Origin: JBEIFW01 sp046081125
GTDB lineage: Bacteria > Actinomycetota > Acidimicrobiia > Acidimicrobiales > Ilumatobacteraceae
Direction: 5' to 3'
Assembly: GCA_046081125.1 (NCBI GenBank)
Contig: JBJTVH010000114.1
Location: forward strand, 1-49,070
DNA: 49,070 nucleotides
Part shown: positions 15,384-24,227 of the stretch, piece by piece
Numbering within the stretch: the stretch's first letter is position 1
How the letters are laid out: each line of letters begins with the position of its first letter
Position numbers and translations under genes: made by a program
The notes under the pieces: generated by a model
Told to the model about the DNA's origin: nothing
Seen by the model: only the letters and a program-made list of their open reading frames with translations
Databases searched by the model: none

Positions 15384-16289
15384 ATGAGCGCGTTGAGCTT
15401 CGAGAACCGGGTGGCGATCGTGACGGGGGCCGGCGGCGGCCTGGGGCGTGAGCACGCCCTGCTGCTCGCCTCCCGGGGGGCGCAGGTGGTGGTCAACGAC
15501 CTCGGCGGCGCCGTCGACGGCAGCGGCTCGGACCTGGGCCCGGCGGCCCGGGTCGCCCAGGAGATCAACGATGCCGGCGGCGTCGCCGTCGCCGACGGCA
15601 ACTCGGTGTCCAGCCCCGAGGGTGGCGAGGCGATCGTGCAGCGGGCCATCGACGAGTGGGGCCGGATCGACATCGTGATCAACAACGCCGGGATCCTGCG
15701 GGACAAGACGTTCCAGTCGATGACCCAGGAACTGCTCGATCCGGTGATCGACGTCCACCTCAAGGGCGCCTTCTACGTCACCCGGCCCGCCTGGGTGAAG
15801 ATGCGCGAGCAGCGCTACGGGCGGATCGTCAACACCGCATCGGCGTCGGGCATCCTCGGCAACTTCGGCCAGTCCAACTACGGGGCGGCGAAGATGGGCC
15901 TGGTGGGCCTCACCCGGGTGCTCGCCGCCGAGGGCGCGAAGTACGGCATCCGGGCCAACGTGATCGCCCCCGTGGCGCGCACCCGGATGACCGAGGATCT
16001 GCTCGGCCCGCTCGCCGACAAGGTGCGGCCCGAACTGGTGGCCCCGATCGTGGCCTGGCTGTGTCACGAGGACTGCCCGGTGACCGGGGAGATCTACTCG
16101 GCCGGCGGTGGCCGGATCGCCCGGTACTTCATCGGGCTCACCCGTGGGTACTACAACCCGACGCTCACGCTCGAAGACGTGCGCGACCACTTCGGGCAGA
16201 TCCGTGACGAGGCCGATTACCTGGTGCCCGGCGGCGTGCCCGAGGAGTTCGCCGAGCTGGCCCGGGTCTTTCGCGAACACGACGCCTGA
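15384..16289 (+). CDS. SDR family oxidoreductase (3-hydroxyacyl-CoA dehydrogenase type)
   Basis: The 301-residue short-chain dehydrogenase has TGAGGGLG (residues 14-21), NDLGGAVDG after the second strand, INNAGILRD, and the catalytic Tyr166-x3-Lys170 (NYGAAK). The sequence between strands is typical of the (3R)-hydroxyacyl-CoA dehydrogenase part of peroxisomal multifunctional enzyme 2, and actinobacterial homologues act in beta-oxidation or steroid side-chain degradation. A C-terminal extension of about 50 residues after the core replaces the hydratase domain of the eukaryotic protein. The exact substrate is inferred. It converges on a CoA ligase. Confidence 0.88.
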   Translation: MSALSFENRVAIVTGAGGGLGREHALLLASRGAQVVVNDLGGAVDGSGSDLGPAARVAQEINDAGGVAVADGNSVSSPEGGEAIVQRAIDEWGRIDIVINNAGILRDKTFQSMTQELLDPVIDVHLKGAFYVTRPAWVKMREQRYGRIVNTASASGILGNFGQSNYGAAKMGLVGLTRVLAAEGAKYGIRANVIAPVARTRMTEDLLGPLADKVRPELVAPIVAWLCHEDCPVTGEIYSAGGGRIARYFIGLTRGYYNPTLTLEDVRDHFGQIRDEADYLVPGGVPEEFAELARVFREHDA

Positions 16290-16310
16290 CCCCAGCGGGG
16301 CCGGCCGGGT

Positions 16311-17843
16311 TCAGTTGCCCGCGACGCGGCGGTCGCGGCCGGCCCAGTAAGGCTCGCGCAGGGCCTTGCGCTGCAGCTTGCCCACGACGCTCTTGGGCAG
16401 CGGTTCGGTGCGGATCTCCACTCGGGACGGCTTCTTGTAGGACCCCAACCGGTCCCGGCACAGCTCGATCAGTTCAGCCTCGGTCACCGGGCCGTCGACG
16501 CACACGACGGCCACCGGCGATTCGCCCCAGCGGTCGTCGGGCACCCCGAACACCGCGGCTTCGACGACGGCGGGGTGATCGCACAGCACGGTCTCGAGCT
16601 CGGCGGGCCAGATGTTGAACCCACCGGAGATGATCATGTCGTCGGCGCGGTCGAGCACGTACACGTAGCCGTTGGCGTCGATGCGGCCGATGTCGCCGGT
16701 GCGAACCCAGCCGTCGACGATGCGGACCGCCGACAGCTCCGGGTCGCCCCAGAAGCCGCGCATCTGTCCTTCGACCTTGGCGACGATCTCCCCCTCGGAT
16801 CCGATCGGCAACGCGGTGCCGTCTTCGTCCCAGATCTCGAGCTCCGCGTACGGCATGACGCGCCCGGCGGCCCGCAGCGGGGTCGACCCGGGGATGTCCC
16901 CGAACCATTCCCGGGGGCCCATGAACGCGAGCGGTAGCGCTTCGGTCTGGCCGAACCCCTGGTAGAGCGTGTCGCCGAATACGGCGTGGGCGCTCAGCGC
17001 CGTGTCGTCGGTGATCGGCGCGCCGCCGACGACGAAGGCCCGCAGCGCCGCCCAGTCACGCGTCGTTGCCGTCGGATGCCGGGTGAGCGCGGCGAGGATC
17101 GTCGGCACGACGAACATGTGGCTCATCCCGTGCCGCTCCATCAGCTCGAGCACCTTGCCCGGCTCGAATGCGCCGAACAACAGGTTCGCCGCCCCGTGCA
17201 ACCAGCCGGGCAGGAACAGATAGCCCGACCCGTGGGAGATCGGTCCGGCGTGGCCGACGACGGAGTGCGGTTCGATCCGGGCGATCGGGTAGGCCCAGTT
17301 CCGGCAGACGAGCAGCCAGTCCTTGTGGGTGTAGGCGACGCCTTTGGCGCGCCCGGTCGTCCCGCCGGAGTGACGGATCACGTACCAGTCGTCCTCGCCG
17401 ATGCGCACGTCGGGATCGTCGGCGGGTTGGGCCGCCAACCAGTCCTCGTACCCGCCGTCGCGCACGAGCACGTGGGCGAGGTCGGCGAGCCGCCCGGCGA
17501 GGCCGGCGACGCCGGCGGCGTGGGCCTCGTCGGCCATGACCGCAGCGGCACCGGTGTGCTCGAGCATGTGGGCATGCGCCTCGGGCGAGTTGCGCGGGTA
17601 CAGCGGCACCCGGCAGAACCCACCGACGGCACAGCCGATGAAGAAGTCGGCCGCGGCGAGGTTGTTGTCCTCGAGACCGCCCACCCGGTCGCCGGGGCGC
17701 ACCCCGAGCGCCAGCAGCCCGTTGGCGAGCCGGCATCCCCGCTCCCAGGCCTCGGCGAAGCTCAGCACCCGGTCCTCGGTGATCACCGCGGGCCGGTCGC
17801 GGTTGAACTGCACGGCCCGGCGCATCTGCGTGCGTACGTCCAT
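16311..17843 (-). CDS. AMP-dependent acyl-CoA synthetase/ligase
   Basis: The 510-residue adenylate-forming enzyme activates a carboxylic acid with ATP and CoA. The phosphate-binding loop is RHSGGTTGRAKG, followed by GFGQTEAL, GWVRTGDIGRIDANGYVYVLD, MIISGGFNIWPAELE and the C-terminal PKSVVGKLQRK with the catalytic Lys. The chosen ATG (17843, MDVRTQMRRAVQ) begins the conserved N-terminus; the upstream open frame is low-complexity sequence. The chain length of its substrate cannot be read from the sequence; homologues include medium/long-chain fatty acid and cholesterol-side-chain ligases. It is in the same orientation as the HAD/acyltransferase fusion upstream, 79 bases away. Confidence 0.88.
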   Translation of the reverse strand: MDVRTQMRRAVQFNRDRPAVITEDRVLSFAEAWERGCRLANGLLALGVRPGDRVGGLEDNNLAAADFFIGCAVGGFCRVPLYPRNSPEAHAHMLEHTGAAAVMADEAHAAGVAGLAGRLADLAHVLVRDGGYEDWLAAQPADDPDVRIGEDDWYVIRHSGGTTGRAKGVAYTHKDWLLVCRNWAYPIARIEPHSVVGHAGPISHGSGYLFLPGWLHGAANLLFGAFEPGKVLELMERHGMSHMFVVPTILAALTRHPTATTRDWAALRAFVVGGAPITDDTALSAHAVFGDTLYQGFGQTEALPLAFMGPREWFGDIPGSTPLRAAGRVMPYAELEIWDEDGTALPIGSEGEIVAKVEGQMRGFWGDPELSAVRIVDGWVRTGDIGRIDANGYVYVLDRADDMIISGGFNIWPAELETVLCDHPAVVEAAVFGVPDDRWGESPVAVVCVDGPVTEAELIELCRDRLGSYKKPSRVEIRTEPLPKSVVGKLQRKALREPYWAGRDRRVAGN

Positions 17844-17922
17844 CGGCCGGATTCTCGCAGGCCCGGCGCAAGTCGCTGTCCGCCACTGGCCGCCCCCGGT
17901 CGCAGCCGGTCGCCGCTGGTCG

Positions 17923-19353
17923 CTAGTCGGTGCCGGGCCGCCGGGTGGTCTCGGCGGTCGGGTCACCCCGGTAGCCCGGCGGGTAGGTGCGCCGCAGCTC
18001 CTCGGCGGTGGGCGAGTGGACCTGCCGGGCCTCGTCGGGGAGCAGCGCAGCGATCGCCGCCATGATCCGCTTGGTGTCGGCCTCTGCGCTGCGGCGCCGT
18101 AGCTCGACCGGCGCGCCCACGCGCACCTGGACCGTCGGCGGGTCGAGCACGTTCCACAGGTGCGGCACCCGCGACGACCGGGGCCAGACGTGCTCGGTGC
18201 CCCACAGCCCGACGGGGATCACCGGCACGCGGGTCAGGGCCGCCAGGCGCGCCGCCCCCCACCGGCCCCGCAGGACCGGGTCGAAGAACGCCGGCCCCCG
18301 CGGGATCGTCCCCTGCGGCATGATCGCCACGAGCTGACCGTTGCGCAGCGCGTCGGCGGCCTGGGCGAGCGGCTCGTCGCTGCCGGTGCCCCGATCCACC
18401 CGGATGCCGCCCATCGCCCGGGCGATCTGGCCGACGACCGGGGCGTCGAAGACCTCCTTTTTGCCCAGGAACCGCACCGTGCGCCCGCTGCGGGCGATCG
18501 CGACCGCCATGGCGGTGACGTCGAAGTACGACCGGTGGTTGCCCACGAGAAGACCGGGGCCGCCGGCCGGGATGTGGTCGACGCCGGCGACGTCGAACCG
18601 GGCGAAGGGCAGCAGTTCGGGCCGGGCGAGCTGCAGGGCGAGCTGCTGGGGTTCGAGCCCGAGCACCGGCACCTTGGGCACCCCGGCCGGGACGTCGAGG
18701 TGTTGCACCGGCCAGCGCCGCAGGGTGGCCCACAGGGCGAGGCGCGGGTCGGGGTTCACCGCCACGGGGTGGCCGACGGTCGACAGCAGCGGCAGGTCAT
18801 AGATGCTGTCGGAGTAGAACCAGCTCTGCGCGAGGTCGACCCCGGCTCGGTCGGCCCATTCCCGCACGGCGGAGCGCTTGCCGGCCGACCAGACGAAGGG
18901 GCCGTTGAGCGTCCCGTCGTAGCGGCCGTCGGCCGAGCAGCCGTACCGGGTGCCGATCACCTCGTCGAAGCCGAGCACCTCCCCGAGCGGCGCAACCAGG
19001 TCGTAGGGGGTGGTCGTGGCCAGCACGAGCGCCCGACCGGCGGCCCGGTGCTCTTCGAGCAGTCCGAGCGCGTAGGGCTGCACCAGGTCGGCGAGCGGCG
19101 CGGCGGCGGCTTCGGCAGCGGCCTGGAACGCGGTGCGCGACCGCCCTCGCGCCAGCGACGCGGCCTGGCGGGCGAGCGCCATCGCCGGGAGGGTCTCGCC
19201 GATCCGGTTGAACAGGTCGTAGACGAGCCCCTCGCCGGGGATCGACGGACCGTCGATTGCTCCGCTGGCGCGCAGGGCGGCCGACAGCACCGGGCCGCTG
19301 GCGCCGGCGAGCAGCGTCCGGTCGAGATCGAAGATGGCGGCGGGGCGTCGCAT
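17923..19353 (-). CDS. Bifunctional HAD-IB hydrolase/1-acylglycerol-3-phosphate O-acyltransferase
   Basis: The 476-residue protein joins two domains. Residues 1 to about 215 are a HAD-IB phosphatase: FDLDRTLL (D9, D11), LATTTPYDL, GKRSAV and FYSDSIYDLPLL. Residues about 245-430 are a PlsC-type acyltransferase with NHRSYFD (H273 to D278, the HxxxxD motif) and MPQGTIPRG. The same architecture occurs in mycobacterial PlsC (Rv2483c). It probably makes phosphatidic acid at the inner membrane; the phosphatase substrate is uncertain. ATG 19353 follows a TACGCT hexamer by 6 bases; an upstream start is less likely. Confidence 0.87.
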   Translation of the reverse strand: MRRPAAIFDLDRTLLAGASGPVLSAALRASGAIDGPSIPGEGLVYDLFNRIGETLPAMALARQAASLARGRSRTAFQAAAEAAAAPLADLVQPYALGLLEEHRAAGRALVLATTTPYDLVAPLGEVLGFDEVIGTRYGCSADGRYDGTLNGPFVWSAGKRSAVREWADRAGVDLAQSWFYSDSIYDLPLLSTVGHPVAVNPDPRLALWATLRRWPVQHLDVPAGVPKVPVLGLEPQQLALQLARPELLPFARFDVAGVDHIPAGGPGLLVGNHRSYFDVTAMAVAIARSGRTVRFLGKKEVFDAPVVGQIARAMGGIRVDRGTGSDEPLAQAADALRNGQLVAIMPQGTIPRGPAFFDPVLRGRWGAARLAALTRVPVIPVGLWGTEHVWPRSSRVPHLWNVLDPPTVQVRVGAPVELRRRSAEADTKRIMAAIAALLPDEARQVHSPTAEELRRTYPPGYRGDPTAETTRRPGTD

Positions 19354-19359
19354 CCGCCC

Positions 19360-19365
19360 AGCGTA
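19360..19365 (-). promoter_or_regulatory. Putative -10 hexamer (TACGCT) for the HAD/acyltransferase gene
   Basis: On the minus strand TACGCT is followed by six bases and the ATG at 19353, with no ribosome binding site between. Confidence 0.42.
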
Positions 19366-19443
19366 CGGGTACCGCAGCGCAGAGCCCACGGCCGGGGACA
19401 GCGGTCACGGGGCCTCGGATCCCACCTCGGGAGAAAACGGGAA

Positions 19444-19469
19444 AGGCCCCGCTTGGGGGTGCGGGGCCT
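19444..19469. terminator. Strong hairpin, possible bidirectional terminator
   Basis: AGGCCCCGC (19444-19452) and GCGGGGCCT (19461-19469) form a perfect 9-bp stem with an 8-base loop. On the minus strand it is followed by TTTCCCGTTTTC. On the plus strand a run of seven T is at 19513-19519, about 45 bases on. No plus-strand gene lies immediately upstream, so it may end antisense transcription, or a small unannotated RNA. Confidence 0.5.
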
Positions 19470-19602
19470 CTCTACCTGCCCGACGAGTTTGGGGGGACTC
19501 GCTGCCGGGCGCTTTTTTTGTTGGACCTGCGGTTGGGGGGCCGCTCGGTCCGTGTTGTTGCGCTAAGCATGAGCCCCCATCCTCGATCGTTCAAGCAGTA
19601 GT

Positions 19603-19631
19603 TACCGATAGGTACGATCTGTTCGACAGAT
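19603..19631. promoter_or_regulatory. Putative LysR promoter and operator (two inverted repeats)
   Basis: TACC-GATA-GGTA (19603-19614) and ATCTGT-TCG-ACAGAT (19617-19631) are perfect inverted repeats flanking and overlapping a TACGAT -10 candidate (19613-19618), which has TTCAAG 17 bases upstream (19590-19595). The second repeat would cover the transcription start and abuts the ribosome binding site, which suits autorepression by the LysR-type protein encoded directly downstream. Confidence 0.5.
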
Positions 19632-19641
19632 AGGAGTGCGG

Positions 19642-20619
19642 GTGGACCTCCGCCAACTCGACGCGCTGCTCGCGGTGGCCGACCACGGCTCGTTCACGGC
19701 TGCGGCCCGAGCCCTCTACACGGTGCAGTCGAACGTGTCGGCCCACGTACGCCGCCTCGAAAAAGAACTCGGCACCGTCCTCGTCGACCGCCAGCACGGC
19801 GAGCTCACCCCGCAGGGCGCGCTCGTCGCCGACCGGGCCCGCCGTATACGCCGGGAGGTGCAGGCGATCGCCGACGACGTGGCCTCGTTCGGGGCCGACG
19901 TCGCCGGCCAGGTCCATGCCGGCGTGGTGTCCACCGCGGCCCGCTGGCTGTTGCCCCAGGTGCTCGCTGCGCTGCACGAGCAGCATCCCAAGGTGCTGCC
20001 GACCGTGCTCGAGGCGAGCACCACCTCGTTGCGGCCGCTGCTGGTGAGCGGCCGGCTCGACCTCGCGGTCGTCAACCTTCCCCTCGACGACGACGAGATC
20101 GTCGTCGAGCCGCTGCTCGAGGAGCAGCTGATGGTCCTGGTGCTCAGGGGTCATCCCTTGAGCGGGCGGGCGTCGGTGTCAGTGCGTGAGCTGGCGCCGT
20201 TCCAGCTGCTGCTGCCGCCGTCGGGCACCGCCCTGCGCGACGACATCGAGGGGGAGGCGTCGCGTCATGGCGTCACCCTGTCGCCGTTCGCCGAGATCGA
20301 CGGCGGCCGGCTCATGACCTCGCTCGCGCTCGAGGGGATCGCTCCGGCGATCGTGCCTTCGACTGCGCTGCCCGGCTGGATCCGGGGCAACTTCGACCGG
20401 ATCCCGCTCGACGGCCTGGCGCGCCGCGTCATCGGGTTGGCGCGGCGCCGGGGTTCGGCGCTCAGCGCGCCGGGCGCCGCGTTCGCCAAGGTGGTGCGCA
20501 CCGTCGTGGCCGCGCGTGCCTGGCGCCAGCCCGGTGTCGCGGTCGTGGAGGACCTCGCGCCGACCACGCCGGTCGCGCCGGGCATGCCGGGCGTTGCGGC
20601 CCGTGGCGTCGAGGCGTGA
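19642..20619 (+). CDS. LysR family transcriptional regulator
   Basis: The 325-residue regulator has the N-terminal winged helix-turn-helix VDLRQLDALLAVADHGSFTAAARAL..QSNVSAHVRRLEKELG, then a substrate-binding region with VSTAARWLLPQVLAALHEQHP and VVNLPL blocks. The GTG at 19642 is preferred over the GTG at 19636 because GGAG (19633-19636) overlaps the latter and stands 5 bases from the former, and LysR proteins usually begin (M)xLRQL. The Ala/Pro-rich tail (APTTPVAPGMPG) is unusual but probably real. Its target may be itself and the carboxyltransferase gene 18 bases downstream, which could also have its own promoter (TAACCT). The inducer is unknown. Confidence 0.87.
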   Translation: MDLRQLDALLAVADHGSFTAAARALYTVQSNVSAHVRRLEKELGTVLVDRQHGELTPQGALVADRARRIRREVQAIADDVASFGADVAGQVHAGVVSTAARWLLPQVLAALHEQHPKVLPTVLEASTTSLRPLLVSGRLDLAVVNLPLDDDEIVVEPLLEEQLMVLVLRGHPLSGRASVSVRELAPFQLLLPPSGTALRDDIEGEASRHGVTLSPFAEIDGGRLMTSLALEGIAPAIVPSTALPGWIRGNFDRIPLDGLARRVIGLARRRGSALSAPGAAFAKVVRTVVAARAWRQPGVAVVEDLAPTTPVAPGMPGVAARGVEA

Positions 20620-20624
20620 GCGCG

Positions 20625-20630
20625 TAACCT
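20625..20630 (+). promoter_or_regulatory. Putative -10 hexamer (TAACCT) for the carboxyltransferase
   Basis: TAACCT is followed by 7 bases and the ATG at 20638, in the short gap after the LysR gene; no ribosome binding site is seen. Confidence 0.38.
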
Positions 20631-20637
20631 CGCCCCG

Positions 20638-21981
20638 ATGGTCGATCTCGCGCTTCGTGCCCGCACCCCCGGGTCCGCTCGGGCGATGGTGACCGAACTC
20701 GGCGGCCGTCGAGTGGTGCTCGCCGCCGTCGACTCGACGGTGCACCGCGGGGCACTGTCGTCGAGCGCGTCGGAGGTGCTCGCGACCGCCGCCCGGGTGG
20801 CGCTCGCCGAGCGGCTGCCGCTCGTCGGGGTGCTCGACTCCTCGGGGGCCGACATCGTCGAGGGCATCGCCGCGCTCCACGGTTGGGGTGGCGCCGCCCG
20901 GGCGATCGCTGCGTGCTCGGGCATCGTGCCCGTGGTGCTCGTCGTCACCGGTCCGGCGGTGTCCGGCCCGGCGCTGCTGCTCGGCCTGGCCGACCACGTG
21001 GTGATGACCGACGCGGCGTACGCGTTCGTGAGCGGGCCGACCATGGTCGCGGAGTTCACCGGGATCCACGTCGACATCGACGAGCTCGGCGGGGCCGCCG
21101 TCCACGCCCGCCACAGCGGCATCGCGAGCCTCGTGGTCGCCGGTCGCGACGCCGCGCTCGACGCGGTCGGGGCGCTGCTCGCCTACCTCCCCGACCACGC
21201 CGACGCCGAGCCCGAGCCGTGGCCGTGCGACGATCCGGTCGACCGACCGAGCCCCGAGGCCGGGGCGCTGCTGCCCGAGGCCGCGACCGGCAGCTACGAC
21301 GTGCGGGCGGTCGTCGCGGCGGTCGTCGACGAGGACAGCTTCACCGAGGTGCGGGCCCGTTGGGCCGCCAACCTGGTGACCGGGTTCGCCACCCTGGGCG
21401 GGCGCCCCGTCGGGGTCGTGGGGAACCAGCCGGTGGCGATGGCTGGCACGCTCGACATCCCGGCCAGCCAGAAAGGCGCCCGGTTCGTCGAGTTCTGCGA
21501 CTCGTTCAACCTGCCGATCGTCACCTTCGTCGACACCCCCGGCTTCTACCCGGGCAAGGACCTCGAGTGGCGCGGGATGATCCGCCACGGGGCGCAGCTC
21601 GTGTTCGCCTACGCCCGGGCGAGCGTGCCCCGTATCGGGGTGATCCTGCGCAAGAGCTACGGCGGCGCCTACATCGTCATGGACTCCAAGCGGATGGGCA
21701 ACGACGTGTGCCTCGGGTGGCCCACCGCGGAGATCGCGGTGATGGGCGCCGGGCAGGCGGCGGCGATCCTGCAGCGCCGGGCCACCCCCGAGGAGCGGGC
21801 CGCGTTCGAGGCCGACTACACGACCCGGTTGCTGAACCCGTACGTCGCTGCCGAACGCGGCTTCCTCGACGCGGTGATCGACCCGGCCGACACGCGGGCC
21901 GCGATCGCCGCGGCGCTCGCCTCGCTCGACTCGAAGCGGGAACGGCTGCCGGGCCGCAAGCACGACAACTGCCCGTTGTGA
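20638..21981 (+). CDS. Acyl-CoA carboxylase carboxyltransferase (beta) subunit, short form
   Basis: The 447-residue protein belongs to the acetyl/propionyl-CoA carboxylase beta family, which transfers CO2 from biotin to acyl-CoA. Recognisable blocks are RVALAERLPLVGVLDSSGADI, the C-terminal crotonase-like part with IVTFVDTPGFYPGKDLEWRGMIRHGAQL, RKSYGGAYIVMDSK and the end GRKHDNCPL, close to the usual KHGNIPL. Canonical subunits are about 510-530 residues; here about 70 N-terminal residues are missing and the N-terminal half is divergent. No biotin carboxylase or carrier gene adjoins. It may pair with subunits encoded elsewhere or use another substrate. Confidence 0.83.
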   Translation: MVDLALRARTPGSARAMVTELGGRRVVLAAVDSTVHRGALSSSASEVLATAARVALAERLPLVGVLDSSGADIVEGIAALHGWGGAARAIAACSGIVPVVLVVTGPAVSGPALLLGLADHVVMTDAAYAFVSGPTMVAEFTGIHVDIDELGGAAVHARHSGIASLVVAGRDAALDAVGALLAYLPDHADAEPEPWPCDDPVDRPSPEAGALLPEAATGSYDVRAVVAAVVDEDSFTEVRARWAANLVTGFATLGGRPVGVVGNQPVAMAGTLDIPASQKGARFVEFCDSFNLPIVTFVDTPGFYPGKDLEWRGMIRHGAQLVFAYARASVPRIGVILRKSYGGAYIVMDSKRMGNDVCLGWPTAEIAVMGAGQAAAILQRRATPEERAAFEADYTTRLLNPYVAAERGFLDAVIDPADTRAAIAAALASLDSKRERLPGRKHDNCPL

Positions 21982-22056
21982 CCACGTCGCGGCGCGATGC
22001 CGCCGCCGGGTGCGCCCGCGCCGCGGTCGGCTGAGCGCTCGACGTCGCCGCCCCAC

Positions 22057-22062
22057 TAGGGT
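22057..22062 (+). promoter_or_regulatory. Putative -10 hexamer (TAGGGT) for citrate synthase
   Basis: TAGGGT lies 39 bases before the GTG at 22102 and a GGGAGG ribosome binding site (near 22089) falls between, so this transcript has a conventional leader. Confidence 0.42.
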
Positions 22063-22101
22063 GCCGACGGCCACACGTCAGGTCAACGGGAGGAAGCCCA
22101 G

Positions 22102-23367
22102 GTGCCGGACACCATCACCATCATCGACGATCGCACCGGCAAGAAGGTCACGGTTCCGATCACCGGGGGGGTGTTCCCCTCGTCCGCGATCCGTGAGCTC
22201 GATCCCGACCTGTACATGTACGACCCGGCCTATCTGTCGACCGCGGCCTGCCGTTCGGCGATCACGTTCATCGACGGTGACGCCGGGATCCTGCGGTACC
22301 GGGGCTACCCCATCGAGCAGCTCGCCGATCATTCGAGCTTCCTCGAGGTGGCCTACCTGCTGCTGAAAGGGGAGCTGCCCAACGCCGAGCAGCTCGCCAC
22401 GTGGACCCACGACGTCACGCATCACACGTTCATCCACGAGAACATGCGCAAGCGGTTCGTGGACGGGTTCCACTACGACGCCCACCCGGTCGGCATGTTC
22501 ATCTCCGCCGTCGCCGCCCTCGGCACCTTCTACGAGGACGCGAAGGACATCTTCGACGCCGACGCCCGCGAGAAGCAGATCCTCCGGCTGATCGCCAAGG
22601 TGCCCACCCTCGCGGCGATGTGTCACCGGTTCTCGGTCGGTCTGCCGTTCGTCTACCCGAACAATGCGCTGTCGTACCCGGCGAACTTCCTCAACATGAT
22701 GTGGAAGGTCGGCGACTACGAGCTGCACCCCGACCTGGAGCGGGCGATGGACATCCTGTTCATCCTCCACGCCGACCACGAGCAGAACTGCGGCACCACC
22801 GCGATGCGGGTGATCGGCTCGTCGCAGGCCGACCCGTACTCGGCGGTCGCCGGTGCGGCCGCAGCGCTCTACGGCCCGCTGCACGGCGGGGCGAACGAGG
22901 CCGTGGTGCGCATGCTCGAAGAGATCGGCTCGTACGAGAACGTCCCGGCGTTCATCGAGGACGTGAAGGCCGGCAAGGGCAAGCTGATGGGCTTCGGACA
23001 CCGGGTGTACAAGAACTACGACCCTCGCGCCCGGATCATCAAGGACGCGGCGTACAAGGTCTTCGACGTCACCGGGAAGAACCCGCTGCTCGACATCGCG
23101 CTCAAGCTCGAAGAGGCGGCGCTCGACGACGAGTACTTCAAGAGCCGCCGGCTGTACCCGAACGTCGACTTCTACTCCGGGCTCATCTACCAGGCGATGG
23201 GCTTCCCGACCGACATGTTCACCGTGCTGTTCGCCATCCCCCGCACGGCGGGCTGGTTGGCGCACTGGCAGGAACTGCTCGGCGACAAAGAGCAGAAGAT
23301 CTCCCGACCCCGCCAGTGGTACGTCGGTGCGGACGAGCGGACCTACGTGCCGATGACGGCACGCTGA
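22102..23367 (+). CDS. gltA: Citrate synthase
   Basis: The 421-residue type II citrate synthase condenses acetyl-CoA and oxaloacetate at the entry of the TCA cycle. The catalytic residues are in place: H261 in GPLHGGANE, H300 in MGFGHRVYK and D356 in NVDFYSG. The N-terminal beta-strand extension (TITIIDDRTGKKVTVPITGG) matches the hexameric, NADH-sensitive Gram-negative-like and mycobacterial GltA forms. GTG start with GGGAGG upstream. The 3' end overlaps that of the convergent HTTM gene by 25 bases. A 2-methylcitrate synthase role is less likely given the length and extension. Confidence 0.95.
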   Translation: MPDTITIIDDRTGKKVTVPITGGVFPSSAIRELDPDLYMYDPAYLSTAACRSAITFIDGDAGILRYRGYPIEQLADHSSFLEVAYLLLKGELPNAEQLATWTHDVTHHTFIHENMRKRFVDGFHYDAHPVGMFISAVAALGTFYEDAKDIFDADAREKQILRLIAKVPTLAAMCHRFSVGLPFVYPNNALSYPANFLNMMWKVGDYELHPDLERAMDILFILHADHEQNCGTTAMRVIGSSQADPYSAVAGAAAALYGPLHGGANEAVVRMLEEIGSYENVPAFIEDVKAGKGKLMGFGHRVYKNYDPRARIIKDAAYKVFDVTGKNPLLDIALKLEEAALDDEYFKSRRLYPNVDFYSGLIYQAMGFPTDMFTVLFAIPRTAGWLAHWQELLGDKEQKISRPRQWYVGADERTYVPMTAR

Positions 23368-24227
23368 TCCCCCGGGCGCTGCGGCGCCCGTTGCGGCCGG
23401 GCCCAGATCACCAGCGCGGCGATGCCGAGGGCGGAGAACACCTGCACCTCGGCCGACACCCAGATGGCCAGATGGAAGGCGATCGCCACGGCGATCGCCT
23501 TCCGCCGCGTACGGGGCCACCACAGGCCGAGCCCGATGAACAACTCGGTGGCGATGATCGCCTTGGCGGCCACGGTGTGGAACCCCGGGTCGACGAGCAG
23601 TTCGACGGCCGGGCCCGGCAGCGGGGAGGCCTCGACGAGGCCGCGGACCTGCACGACGCGCTGCCAGGTGACCGTGCCGGCGAACCAGTCGGCGTCGAGG
23701 AGCTTGGACAGCCCCGAGCCGAGGTAGACGCAGGAGGCTTCGAACCGCAGCAGCCACAACGGCCAGGCCGGACCGACCGCATCACGCCGGTCGCACGGAC
23801 CGATCGCGAGCGCGGCGAGCACCAGTGCGAGGTAGGCGCGGTTGTTGTGGAAGTGGGTGCTCGACACGAGCAGGTTGCCGGCGACGACGCAGGCGGCCAC
23901 CCGGGTGGCGGCCTGCGCACGCCAACCGACGGTCATCGCAACGGCTGCACCCGCGCCGAGCCACAGCGCCACCAGGTACAGCGGGGTCGGGACCTCGGGC
24001 AGCCACGAGGCGTACGGGCGCCAGTAGGCGTCGCGGTAGGTGCGGCCGTCGAGGCTGTCGGCCAGGAACGGCCACAGGTGCCACAGCGTGATCGGGCCGC
24101 ACAGCATCCGCAGCCGTGCGAACGAGCGGAACACGATGCGGCGCCCCGGCAGCTCGTCGAGCGCACCGAGCCACGCCGCGGCCCGCCGGCGCAGCCCGGG
24201 CGCCACGGCGCCGGGCGGGGCCGTCAC
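23343..24227 (-). CDS. HTTM-domain membrane protein (vitamin K-dependent carboxylase-like)
   Basis: The 294-residue polytopic membrane protein has several hydrophobic segments separated by short loops, with RIVFRSFARLRMLCGPITLWHLWPF near the N-terminus, RFEASCVYLGSGLSKLLDADWFAGT, and TVAAKAIIATELFIGLGLWWP. This layout, especially the Y-x-x-S-G-x-x-K-L segment followed by W, is typical of bacterial HTTM proteins related to the membrane part of gamma-glutamyl carboxylase. The biochemical role is unknown. Its GTG overlaps the stop of the upstream small gene (GTGA), so they are translationally coupled. The 3' end runs 25 bases into the citrate synthase gene. Confidence 0.72.
   Translation of the reverse strand: MTAPPGAVAPGLRRRAAAWLGALDELPGRRIVFRSFARLRMLCGPITLWHLWPFLADSLDGRTYRDAYWRPYASWLPEVPTPLYLVALWLGAGAAVAMTVGWRAQAATRVAACVVAGNLLVSSTHFHNNRAYLALVLAALAIGPCDRRDAVGPAWPLWLLRFEASCVYLGSGLSKLLDADWFAGTVTWQRVVQVRGLVEASPLPGPAVELLVDPGFHTVAAKAIIATELFIGLGLWWPRTRRKAIAVAIAFHLAIWVSAEVQVFSALGIAALVIWARPQRAPQRPGDQRAVIGT

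Noticed and set aside
19354..19641. SRP RNA, 6S RNA or tmRNA gene
   Set aside because: I saw no conserved motif of any of these RNAs in the interval; the hairpins are kept as a possible terminator or unknown RNA.
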